A DNA stretch of 10,509 bases, taken from positions 1 through 10,509 of the forward strand of contig CAYJFU010000066.1 in assembly GCA_964369445.1 (NCBI GenBank), in the 5' to 3' direction. The notes below the pieces were generated by a model, which ran no database searches, was not told the origin of the DNA, and saw only the letters and a list, made by a program, of their open reading frames with translations. How positions within the stretch are numbered: the stretch's first letter is position 1; each line of letters starts with the position of its first letter. The DNA comes from CAYJBH01 sp964369445. Lineage in GTDB: Bacteria; Bacillota; Clostridia; Oscillospirales; Ruminococcaceae. Shown piece after piece: positions 1 to 6,779 of this stretch. The position numbers were made by a program, and so were the translations under genes.

Positions 1-26
1 ATAGGGCTATGCCCGCATATGAAATA

Positions 27-45
27 CCACCGGCTAAGCCGGTGG
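27..45 (-). terminator. Hairpin after nrdJ, probable terminator
   Basis: An 8-bp perfect GC-rich stem (CCACCGGC / GCCGGTGG) with a TAA loop lies 24 bases past the nrdJ stop codon. A/T pairs at 22-26 and 47-51 can extend it with one bulged base. Read on the minus strand, the bases after the stem are only moderately T-rich (TATTTCATATG). On the plus strand the following stretch is ATATTTATTTG. It may therefore work in both directions, also ending a gene that lies to the left of the window. The position fits a terminator for nrdJ, but the short U-tract keeps confidence moderate. Confidence 0.6.
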
Positions 46-69
46 ATATTTATTTGTATGAACTAATTA

Positions 70-2382
70 TCATCCGCACTTGGAAAATCCGCAACCACGG
101 CAGAGGACACATCCACCCTCATGCTGGACGTGGGCGCCGCACTCGGGGCAATATTTCATATTGCTTGGCTCAAGTGAATCGGTTTTGTTACCCATGGTTG
201 CCGGTGGTTTTTTTTCCGGCTGAGGTGTCACTGTATCCGTTACGCCTTCTTTTATAAAACGGTCAACCTTCATGACCACTTTGGCGATGGCATCGGGGCA
301 ACTTGTGCAGGCGATGCCGGACTGGCGCACCGTCGAGGGGCAACGTATGCCCTTTAGCTGATCGTACAGCTCGCCGATATCCATACCGCTGCGCAGTGCA
401 ACGGACATTAGGCGCGCAGTTGCGGCGCTTTGACTGGGACAACCTCCTGCTTTGCCTGTCGCTGTGAACACCTCACATATGCCGTGCTCATCATAGTTGA
501 CGGTTATGTAAAGGTTACCGCAACCAATTTTGACCTTTTCGGTAAATCCGCTTGTAATTTCCGGTCGCGGACGCGGTAAAAGTTTGCCGTATTCCGCCGG
601 CACCATGCCCTCGGGTATGTTTGTCATAACAGGTTGTTGCGTCGGCTCTTCTGTTTTACCGTCGTTGACCGCACCGATATTAAGCACCTGTGAGTCACGA
701 CTTCCATCACGATAGATGGTCACACCCTTACAGCCGAGCTTGTAGGCTAAGAAATAAACCTCTTCCACTTCCTCTTTGGTAGCACTGTTTTTAAAGTTTA
801 CGGTTTTGGAAACGGCATTGTCGGTGTGGCGCTGTATCGCCGCCTGCATTTCGGTGTGATGAATGGGGGAGATGTCATGAGAGCAGACGAAAACGTCTCT
901 TATGTGTTTTGGTATCTCATTTATATGCGCTATAGTGCCCTCTTTTGCGATACGCTCCATCAGCGCCTCGCTGTAGATGCCCTCCTGTTCCAAGCGCTCA
1001 CGCAGTATGTCGTTTACCTCTATCATACGCGTACCGTCCATGACGTTGCGGATGTAAACGTAAGCGAACACAGGCTCGACACCGGAGGAACATCCGGCTA
1101 TAATCGACAGCGTGCCGGTTGGGGCTATCGTAGTAACGGTGCCGTTGCGTAGCGGTCTGCCATCCTTGAAGATGCTCTCACCGAACAGCGGGAACGAACC
1201 CCTGATCTCAGCAAGTTGTGCCGAGGCGTTATGGCCGACCTCGTTGATAAACTTCATCACCGATTCGCCGATAGCGGTACCTTCTTTGCTGTTATAAGGG
1301 ATGCCAAGGCGCAGTAGCATGTCGGCAAAACCCATTACACCCAGTCCGATTTTTCTGGTATTGCGCGTGGTTTCGCCTATCTGCTTCAGCGGATAGTTGT
1401 TGATGTCAATGACGTTGTCAAGAAAATGCACGGCATGAAAAACCGTTTCCTGCAACAGGTTGAAGTCAATTTCGTAACCGCTGTCGGTGCGACGCAACAT
1501 CCTTTCAAGATTTATGGAACCTAGGTTACAGCTCTCGTAGGGGAGAAGCGGCTGTTCACCACAGGGGTTTGTCGACTCAATCTCGCCCTGCGACGGCACA
1601 ATGTTATCACGGTTTAACCTGTCAAGGAAGATAATGCCCGGCTCACCGTTGCGGTGTGCGCTTGTCACAATCTTGTCGAATATCTCACGCGCATTGAGCT
1701 GACCGACAACCTCCTTGGTCTTGGGGTCGATGAGGTCGTAATTTGCCTTTCTCTCCACGCGCTCCATAAAGTCTTGTGTTATGCCTACGGATATGTTAAA
1801 ATTCGTTATGTCTGCATTGTCCTGTTTGCAGTCGATAAACTCCAGTATATCCGGATGGTCGATGCGCAGTATACCCATATTTGCGCCGCGACGGGTGCCG
1901 CCCTGCTTTACCGCCTCCGTTGCCATGTTAAAAACACGCATAAAACTTATAGGACCTGAGGCAACACCGCCGGTTGAGTTAACCGCCGCACCGCAAGGAC
2001 GTAGGCGCGAAAAGGAAAAACCTGTGCCGCCGCCGGATTTGTGTATCAGTGCCGCCTGCTTTATCGCCTCAAATATGCCCTCCATGCTGTCCTCAATCGG
2101 CAACACAAAACATGCCGAGAGCTGACCCAAAGGTCTGCCGGCATTCATAAGTGTCGGTGAGTTGGGTAAAAATTTAAGTTCCGCCAAGAGATCATAGAAA
2201 ATATCCGTCGTGCGCTGTACATCCGCAGACTCATCATAACGCCTGTCCGCAGCTGCAACGGAGGAGGCCACACGTAAGAATAAATCTTCTACAGTCTCAA
2301 TTGGTTCGCCGCTGCTACCTTTATTTAGGTATCGCTTTTGCAAAACTTTCAAAGCGTTTTCTGAAATGTTTGCTTTCTTCAT
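70..2382 (-). CDS. nrdJ: Adenosylcobalamin-dependent (class II) ribonucleotide reductase
   Basis: This cytoplasmic enzyme (770 aa) reduces ribonucleotides to deoxyribonucleotides, using adenosylcobalamin to make the thiyl radical, and needs no oxygen. The active-site segment NPCGEQPLLPYESCNLGSIN is at about 271-291: Asn272, thiyl Cys274, Glu276 and Cys285. Cys91 in LSACFVLP is the redox partner, and the spacing matches Thermotoga NrdJ. A TSCPD-type domain (about 640-720) and a C-terminal zinc-ribbon-like tail rich in CxxC pairs follow, the latter likely re-reducing the active-site disulfide. No N-terminal ATP-cone is visible. The ATG at 2382 is preceded by GGAG (minus strand, 2393-2396), ten bases away, and the N-terminus (NALKVLQKRYL) is typical of the family. 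The gene is transcribed alone and divergently from the ftsEX cluster. The NrdR site in its promoter indicates NrdR repression. No cobalamin riboswitch fits in the short leader. Confidence 0.97.
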   Translation of the reverse strand: MKKANISENALKVLQKRYLNKGSSGEPIETVEDLFLRVASSVAAADRRYDESADVQRTTDIFYDLLAELKFLPNSPTLMNAGRPLGQLSACFVLPIEDSMEGIFEAIKQAALIHKSGGGTGFSFSRLRPCGAAVNSTGGVASGPISFMRVFNMATEAVKQGGTRRGANMGILRIDHPDILEFIDCKQDNADITNFNISVGITQDFMERVERKANYDLIDPKTKEVVGQLNAREIFDKIVTSAHRNGEPGIIFLDRLNRDNIVPSQGEIESTNPCGEQPLLPYESCNLGSINLERMLRRTDSGYEIDFNLLQETVFHAVHFLDNVIDINNYPLKQIGETTRNTRKIGLGVMGFADMLLRLGIPYNSKEGTAIGESVMKFINEVGHNASAQLAEIRGSFPLFGESIFKDGRPLRNGTVTTIAPTGTLSIIAGCSSGVEPVFAYVYIRNVMDGTRMIEVNDILRERLEQEGIYSEALMERIAKEGTIAHINEIPKHIRDVFVCSHDISPIHHTEMQAAIQRHTDNAVSKTVNFKNSATKEEVEEVYFLAYKLGCKGVTIYRDGSRDSQVLNIGAVNDGKTEEPTQQPVMTNIPEGMVPAEYGKLLPRPRPEITSGFTEKVKIGCGNLYITVNYDEHGICEVFTATGKAGGCPSQSAATARLMSVALRSGMDIGELYDQLKGIRCPSTVRQSGIACTSCPDAIAKVVMKVDRFIKEGVTDTVTPQPEKKPPATMGNKTDSLEPSNMKYCPECGAHVQHEGGCVLCRGCGFSKCG

Positions 2383-2391
2383 TTTTTGAAT

Positions 2392-2407
2392 TCTCCACTA
2401 ATAGTGC
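2392..2407. promoter_or_regulatory. Weak second NrdR box candidate
   Basis: The right half (ATAGTG, 2401-2406) matches the NrdR consensus half-site, while the left half matches poorly. It also contains a short perfect dyad, CACTA-A-TAGTG (2396-2406). The site starts 32 bp from the strong box at 2424-2439, leaving 16 bp between them. NrdR boxes usually occur in pairs with about 15-16 bp between, so the phase supports a degenerate partner site. It lies in the nrdJ leader and overlaps the Shine-Dalgarno bases. Confidence 0.45.
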
Positions 2408-2417
2408 TACGTCATAA

Positions 2418-2447
2418 ATTGTAACACAATATATAGTATTTTATCAA
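2418..2447 (-). promoter_or_regulatory. nrdJ promoter, sigma-A type
   Basis: On the minus strand, -35 TTGATA (2442-2447) and -10 TACAAT (2418-2423) each match the consensus at five of six bases, with an 18-base spacer. Transcription would start near 2411, giving a leader of about 30 bases before the nrdJ ATG. The whole spacer is occupied by the NrdR box, so repressor binding would block RNA polymerase directly. Confidence 0.75.
2424..2439. promoter_or_regulatory. NrdR box (operator)
   Basis: ACACAATATATAGTAT matches the NrdR box consensus acaCwAtATaTwGtgt at 15 of 16 positions. It sits exactly between the -35 and -10 of the nrdJ promoter. NrdR is the ATP/dATP-sensing zinc-ribbon/ATP-cone repressor of ribonucleotide reductase genes in most bacteria. 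Its gene is not in this window. Confidence 0.82.
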
Positions 2448-2511
2448 TTGTGAGATGTGACAATTATTAGCGTTAAAAATTTACATATTTTTGTTAATTA
2501 TGTGTTCGGCG

Positions 2512-2542
2512 GCATTTCATTGTAGAATATTCTAAAAAATGC
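2512..2542. promoter_or_regulatory. Nested dyad, possible operator
   Basis: A 12-bp perfect palindrome TAGAATATTCTA (2523-2534) is enclosed by a second inverted repeat GCATTT / AAATGC (2512-2517 and 2537-2542). It lies about 40 bases upstream of the -35 of the rightward promoter, in a region otherwise made of A and T tracts. The sequence shows the symmetry. That it binds a regulator, perhaps the product of the next gene, is inference. Confidence 0.35.
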
Positions 2543-2574
2543 AACAAAAAACCTCTTTTTTTTGCCTTTTAGAC

Positions 2575-2603
2575 TTGATTTTTTCTCATTCTTTGTGTAA
2601 AAT
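2575..2603 (+). promoter_or_regulatory. Rightward promoter of the regulator-ftsEX cluster
   Basis: TTGATT (2575-2580) and TAAAAT (2598-2603) are separated by the optimal 17 bases. T and A tracts lie upstream (2545-2570) and could act as an UP-like or curved element. Transcription would start near 2610, giving a leader of just under 50 bases before the ATG at 2658. No other promoter of this quality was found before the downstream genes. Confidence 0.65.
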
Positions 2604-2657
2604 AGATATTAAAGTATTTAAAATTAAGCATATTTCACAAATTGCTAAAGGAGAATT

Positions 2658-3725
2658 ATGGCGCATAAGCTGTTTCAAGGCGTTTTGACAAACATGAAAG
2701 CCGGTCTTTCCCGCGAGGTTGGTATATGTGATAACACAGGTGCTGTGATAGCCTGCACACTTCCCGAGCATTTAGGTAGTGTAATGTCCTATCCGGTACC
2801 GCTGACAAAGTTGACGATATCCTCCGGGCGTGTGTTTTTGCCGGTGGTGACAAAAAACTCCGATGAATACACAGTGTTCGTTCAGGGAGAAGACGACTTG
2901 GCAATGCAACTTGTGAGTGTTGTTGCCGTGTCGGTGGCAAACATAAAACAGCTTTATGACGATAAGTATGACAGGTCTAATTTTATAAAGAATGTCGTTA
3001 CCGACAACATTCTTCCCGGCGACATCTACGCAAAAGCACGTGAGCTGCAGTTTGTGGGCGATGTGTCTAGGGTTGTGTTGCTCGTGCGCACTCACAACAA
3101 TTATGACGGTTTCCCTTACGAGGCGATATCAGCGCTTTTCCCCGAAAAGCAGAAAGATTTTGTGTTTAACGTGTCGGAGCTTGACACTGTTATCGTAAAA
3201 GAGGTGCGTGCCAACATCGAAAGCGCGGATATGGACAAACTGGCAAGCTCTATTGTCGACACCCTTTCCACCGCACATTTTATCAAGGCGACGGTGGGTA
3301 TCGGTACACCGGTAAGCGCGCTAAAAGATTTAGCTAACAGCTTTAAAGAGGCGCAGACCGCCCTTGAAATAGGCCGTGTGTTTGAGAGTGAGCGCACCAT
3401 AATTAACTACAGCAAACTCGGCATTGCGCGCCTTATCTACCAACTGCCTACAACGCTATGTGATATGTATCTGCGCGAGGTGTTCAGCCTTGGCGATGTC
3501 GACTGTCTTGATGATGAGACACTATTTACTATACAGAGATTTTTTGAAAACAACCTAAACGTCAGCGAGACAAGTCGTGGACTGTTTGTACACCGTAATA
3601 CGCTTGTCTACCGTCTTGAAAAAATTAAAAAGTTGACGGGTCTTGACCTGCGCGAATTCGACGACGCTATACTTTTCCGTGTGGCGCTCATGGTGAAACG
3701 TTACCTGTCGGTAGCCGGTAACTAA
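2658..3725 (+). CDS. PucR/CdaR-type helix-turn-helix transcriptional regulator
   Basis: A 355-aa probable DNA-binding regulator. The C-terminal 65 residues (about 288-351) form a PucR/CdaR-type HTH: IQRFFENNLNVSETSRGLF followed by VHRNTLVYRLEKIKKLTG. The middle part (about 130-265) resembles the GGDEF-like domain of CdaR proteins, including VGIGTPVSALKDLANSFKEA. The first 100 residues (CDNTGAVIACTLPEHLG) resemble a ligand-sensing module such as the sugar-diacid recognition domain, but the ligand cannot be read from sequence. AAGGAG six bases before the ATG supports the start. The stop is only 13 bases from ftsE, so it is very likely co-transcribed with ftsEX and may control this operon or itself. 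A true role in sugar diacid use is unlikely here because no such catabolic genes are nearby. Confidence 0.85.
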   Translation: MAHKLFQGVLTNMKAGLSREVGICDNTGAVIACTLPEHLGSVMSYPVPLTKLTISSGRVFLPVVTKNSDEYTVFVQGEDDLAMQLVSVVAVSVANIKQLYDDKYDRSNFIKNVVTDNILPGDIYAKARELQFVGDVSRVVLLVRTHNNYDGFPYEAISALFPEKQKDFVFNVSELDTVIVKEVRANIESADMDKLASSIVDTLSTAHFIKATVGIGTPVSALKDLANSFKEAQTALEIGRVFESERTIINYSKLGIARLIYQLPTTLCDMYLREVFSLGDVDCLDDETLFTIQRFFENNLNVSETSRGLFVHRNTLVYRLEKIKKLTGLDLREFDDAILFRVALMVKRYLSVAGN

Positions 3726-3738
3726 AGGGGAACTTTAC

Positions 3739-4449
3739 ATGATACATTTCAAAAACGTCCGAAAGGTATATCCCGGAGGGCTGGAGGCACTACATAATGT
3801 CAACATCGACATCAACAAAGGCGAGTTTGTTTTTGTCTTAGGACATTCCGGTGCCGGTAAAAGTACATTTTTAAAACTTATGCTCGCCGAGGAGACGGCA
3901 ACCGAGGGCAAAATATCTATAAACGGTTTTGACCTCTCACGCATAAAACAGCGAGACATACCTTTTTTGCGCCGCAGTATGGGGGTGGTGTTTCAGGATT
4001 TCAGGCTGATACCCACACTTAACGCATACGACAATGTTGCGTTTGCAATGCGCGTCACCAACATACCCAACAGGCTGATAAAAAAGCGTGTGCCGTATGT
4101 GCTTGACCTTGTCGGGCTTGCCGACAAAGCAAAAAGCTATCCGGCTCAGATGTCGGGTGGTGAGCAACAGCGTGTGGCACTTGCAAGGGCACTTGTCCAC
4201 TCGCCTCCACTCATTATTGCCGACGAGCCGACCGGTAACATCGACCCCGAGCTTTCGGTGGAGATACTGGAGCTGTTACGTGCCATTAACATGGTGGGTA
4301 CCACTGTCATTGTGGTAACACATGAGCACGAGCTTGTGCGCATGTACTCCGAGCGCGTTATACACATCGAAAAGGGCGGCATTGTCAGCGACACCGGCAC
4401 CGGTGGCGTATTTGACGACGAGGAGTACATTCACGGAGGGCAATTATGA
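3739..4449 (+). CDS. ftsE: Cell-division ABC transporter ATP-binding protein FtsE
   Basis: The cytoplasmic ATPase (236 aa) of the FtsEX complex, which converts ATP hydrolysis into a conformational signal across the membrane to peptidoglycan hydrolases. All ABC motifs are present: Walker A GHSGAGKST (35-43), Q-loop Gln86 in VFQDFRLIPTLNAYDNV, signature MSGGEQQRVALARAL (138-152), Walker B LIIADEP (158-164) and H-loop His195. Length and the FQDFRL segment are typical of FtsE rather than of LolD or MacB ATPases. AGGGG eight bases ahead of the ATG serves as ribosome binding site. The stop overlaps the ftsX start by four bases (ATGA), which indicates translational coupling and 1:1 production with FtsX. 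Confidence 0.97.
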   Translation: MIHFKNVRKVYPGGLEALHNVNIDINKGEFVFVLGHSGAGKSTFLKLMLAEETATEGKISINGFDLSRIKQRDIPFLRRSMGVVFQDFRLIPTLNAYDNVAFAMRVTNIPNRLIKKRVPYVLDLVGLADKAKSYPAQMSGGEQQRVALARALVHSPPLIIADEPTGNIDPELSVEILELLRAINMVGTTVIVVTHEHELVRMYSERVIHIEKGGIVSDTGTGGVFDDEEYIHGGQL

Positions 4450-5360
4450 GATTTTCCTCCTTTACCTACCTTGCAAAGCAGGGTTTAATGCCGAGCAAGG
4501 GCAACCGTTTTATGAGCTTTGCATCAATAATAGTGCTTGCTTCATCGCTTGTCATAACCGGAATAGCGGTGCTTATTTCCGCAAACATAAACAGCTTTGT
4601 CGATATGATGGGCGATGAAAACGAGATAGTGGTCTACCTGCAAGAAGGTTTATCAGATGAACAGGTGACACAGTTTGGTGCCTCGCTATCGCAACTACCA
4701 AACGTCGACTATGCCAACACAGTTTTTATCTCTAAAGAAGACGCACTTGAAGATCAGATAAATTACGTGGGTGAATACGGCTATATACTGGAGGGTTACC
4801 GCGGTGATGAAAACCCTTTTCCCGCCTCATACAGGGTGAAGATCTTTGAACTGGAGTCGCTCGCCGACACCACAGAAAAGATATCCCAACTGCCGGGCAT
4901 TGACTACATCTCCTCGCCGACGGATATAGCAAGCGCGCTTGTCAGTCTGGAAACCACCGTCATGATAGCCGGTTGGGGTCTTGTTGTTGTGCTTGCTTGC
5001 GTATCACTTGTCGTCATAGCTAACACAATAAGGCTGACCGTCTTTGCACGTCGCAAAGAGATAAACATTATGAAATACGTCGGCGCGACAAACAGCTTTA
5101 TCCGTTTTCCTTTCTTTATTGAGGGGGTTGTGATAGGCCTGCTTGCCGCCGCCATATCTTTCGGGCTTATCAGTGGCGCTTACCTGTTGCTACTGGATAA
5201 CCTTGGCAACAGTGCACTGTCGTTTTTGGCACTGATGGCACCCAGTATCGTGCCCTATGAGCAGATTGCTCTATATCTCGGCGCAGGCTTTTTAGCAGGT
5301 GGTGTATTTGTCGGCGTTATTGGCAGTCAGATATCCATCAACAGATATCTTAAGGTATAA
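4446..5360 (+). CDS. ftsX: Cell-division membrane protein FtsX
   Basis: The integral membrane partner of FtsE (304 aa). It has the family's four-helix layout: TM1 about 24-46, an extracellular domain about 47-170, then TM2 (172-194), TM3 (224-250) and TM4 (273-294). The extracellular segment contains GDENPFPASYRVKI, a form of the conserved NPLPxSfxV motif. The cytoplasmic loop after TM2 has RRKEINIMKYVGAT, the region that couples to FtsE. The extracellular domain is what contacts coiled-coil hydrolase regulators in other species, and two such proteins are encoded directly downstream. GGAGGG inside the end of ftsE, five bases before the ATG, is its ribosome binding site. Confidence 0.96.
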   Translation: MRFSSFTYLAKQGLMPSKGNRFMSFASIIVLASSLVITGIAVLISANINSFVDMMGDENEIVVYLQEGLSDEQVTQFGASLSQLPNVDYANTVFISKEDALEDQINYVGEYGYILEGYRGDENPFPASYRVKIFELESLADTTEKISQLPGIDYISSPTDIASALVSLETTVMIAGWGLVVVLACVSLVVIANTIRLTVFARRKEINIMKYVGATNSFIRFPFFIEGVVIGLLAAAISFGLISGAYLLLLDNLGNSALSFLALMAPSIVPYEQIALYLGAGFLAGGVFVGVIGSQISINRYLKV

Positions 5361-5440
5361 ACTTGTGTGTTGCCGTTAAGGCATTCTTTAACAGTAGGCT
5401 ATTGTTTTTGCAAGTGCTTTGTTTGCAGGTACACCCCGTT

Positions 5441-5446
5441 AAGGAG
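5441..5446 (+). promoter_or_regulatory. Ribosome binding site deciding the start of the first M23 gene
   Basis: AAGGAG lies seven bases before the ATG at 5454. The reading frame is open further upstream to a GTG at 5367, but that start has no Shine-Dalgarno sequence and would put about 29 polar and Cys-rich residues ahead of the signal peptide. The ATG at 5454 puts the hydrophobic signal segment right at the N-terminus. Confidence 0.8.
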
Positions 5447-5453
5447 CTCCAAG

Positions 5454-6650
5454 ATGTCAAAGTTACAATGTGTTTCGATATCACTTGCATTTGTAATGCT
5501 GTGTGCGCTTTTACTGCCGGCAGTGACCTTTAACGTTGCCGCGACAAGCGATCTTGCGGAAAAGAAAGAACAGATGGAGCAAATTGATGCTCAGCTGAAA
5601 GCGGTTGAAGAGCAGCTTGCAAATATAGATGCCGCAACGCAAAACCAGCAGGCAAACAGAGACAACGCAAGCCGTCAGGTGGAACTCTTGACGGATAAGT
5701 TGTCGTTGCAATTGGAAATTATAACACAAAAGCAGGGCGAGATTGCCGCAAAGCAGTTGGAGGTGGATGAGACAAACCTGCGTATTGCCGACTCCCAAGC
5801 TCTGCTAAAGCAACGACTTCGCACCATGTACATGACACGCACAAGCGGCTCGCTCACCATGATACTCGCCGCTGACACGCTGTCGGAATTTTTAACGGCG
5901 GCGGACTCGCTACAGCGGGTGGCAGTGTCGGATACACAGCTTATCGAGCGCCTTGACAGCGATATGAAAGCGCTAAAACTGCAGGAAGAAGCGCTCACCT
6001 CACAGCTTGCCGACCTCGAGGAGGAAGAACGAGCGCTGGAACAGTCCAAGGCGGAGTTTGCAAACGCTCTTCAGCAGGCAGACACAGCACTCACCGAGCT
6101 TGCGGCACAGGAGGCGGTGACGCTTGTGGAACAACAGCAGCTATCCGAGAGCTATGCGGCCGCAAAGGCGGAATACGAGCGCGCCATCAGTGAAATGACC
6201 GTTTCAAGCGGTGCAACCCCCTACGTGGGCGGTGAGTTTTTATGGCCGGTGCCGGGCTACTACAGGATATCCAGTGCGTTTGGCCCGAGAACGCTGTGGG
6301 GGTGGTATTCCGACAACCACACAGGTATAGATATAGCCACCGATTGGGGTGCCGGACAAGCATCAATAAACGGCGCACCGATAGTGGCATCAAACGACGG
6401 CGTTGTAACCAAGGCGGTCTACAGTAACAGTGGATACGGCATATACGCAATGGTTGACCACGGCGGCGGACAGATTACCGTTTACGGGCATTGCAGTGCT
6501 CTGGCGGTAACGCAGGGGCAGGCGGTGACAAGAGGGCAGACGATAGCCTATGTGGGTGATACCGGTTTTTCCAGCGGACATCATCTGCACTTTGAGATAA
6601 GGCAAGGCGGTCCCGCCGTTAATCCGGAGCCGTACCTTAGAACAAGTTGA
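5454..6650 (+). CDS. Exported coiled-coil M23 (LytM) metallopeptidase, copy 1
   Basis: A 398-aa probable peptidoglycan endopeptidase acting outside the membrane. A signal peptide (hydrophobic 8-25, likely cleavage after VAA at 28-30) is followed by a long two-part coiled coil (about 32-118 and 155-250) rich in Glu, Gln and Ala, with a short break at YMTRTSGSLTMILAA, and then a C-terminal M23 domain (about 262-398). Zinc ligands His289, Asp293 (HTGID) and His379, and catalytic His346 (YGH) and His377 (HLH), are all present, so it should be active, unlike EnvC. The layout matches the coiled-coil partners that FtsEX activates; that FtsX controls it is inference from order and architecture. The mature protein has one Cys (347), next to the active site. 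The neighbouring gene is a clear paralogue. Cleavage specificity cannot be told. Confidence 0.92.
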   Translation: MSKLQCVSISLAFVMLCALLLPAVTFNVAATSDLAEKKEQMEQIDAQLKAVEEQLANIDAATQNQQANRDNASRQVELLTDKLSLQLEIITQKQGEIAAKQLEVDETNLRIADSQALLKQRLRTMYMTRTSGSLTMILAADTLSEFLTAADSLQRVAVSDTQLIERLDSDMKALKLQEEALTSQLADLEEEERALEQSKAEFANALQQADTALTELAAQEAVTLVEQQQLSESYAAAKAEYERAISEMTVSSGATPYVGGEFLWPVPGYYRISSAFGPRTLWGWYSDNHTGIDIATDWGAGQASINGAPIVASNDGVVTKAVYSNSGYGIYAMVDHGGGQITVYGHCSALAVTQGQAVTRGQTIAYVGDTGFSSGHHLHFEIRQGGPAVNPEPYLRTS

Positions 6651-6684
6651 CGGTTGGGTATTGTCAACTCCGATATGTCTTGGT

Positions 6685-6730
6685 GTTGTCGCACTGAAGT
6701 CAAATTGTGCAATTTTTAATACTAAACACA
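6685..6730 (+). repeat. Intergenic cassette, copy 1 (before second M23 gene)
   Basis: GTTGTCGCACTGA (6685-6697) is followed after about 25 bases by TTAATACTAAACACA (6716-6730). The same two blocks in the same order occur before the S41 gene (8120-8162) as GTTGTCGCCACTGA and TTATAATAAACACA, at nearly the same distance (38 against 35 bases between block starts). Function is unknown. It may be a regulator site or a leftover of duplication. No good sigma-A promoter is visible in this 129-base gap. Confidence 0.5.
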
Positions 6731-6779
6731 TCAAAACACTCGCACATTACGCGCATTTTCGCACAGCGGAGACATTATA

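Noticed and set aside
1781..2125. Open frames on the plus strand inside nrdJ (for example 1781-2125 and 1654-1959)
   Set aside because: They are shadows of nrdJ with no ribosome binding site or recognisable protein features.
2383..2657. Cobalamin riboswitch upstream of the B12-dependent nrdJ
   Set aside because: The predicted leader is only about 30 bases and no B12-box-like sequence or multi-stem structure is seen. Control by NrdR boxes explains the region better.
5367..5453. Longer version of the first M23 gene starting at GTG 5367
   Set aside because: There is no Shine-Dalgarno sequence before the GTG, the added residues are Cys-rich and unlike a signal peptide, and ATG 5454 has AAGGAG at the right distance with a normal signal peptide directly after it.
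6645..6669. AGTTGAC / GTCAACT hairpin across the stop of the first M23 gene as a terminator
   Set aside because: The stem is only 7 bp with an 11-base loop and no T-run follows, so termination is unlikely.
6702..6717. AAATT / AATTT stem followed by Ts as a terminator between the M23 genes
   Set aside because: Five A-T pairs with no GC core are too weak.
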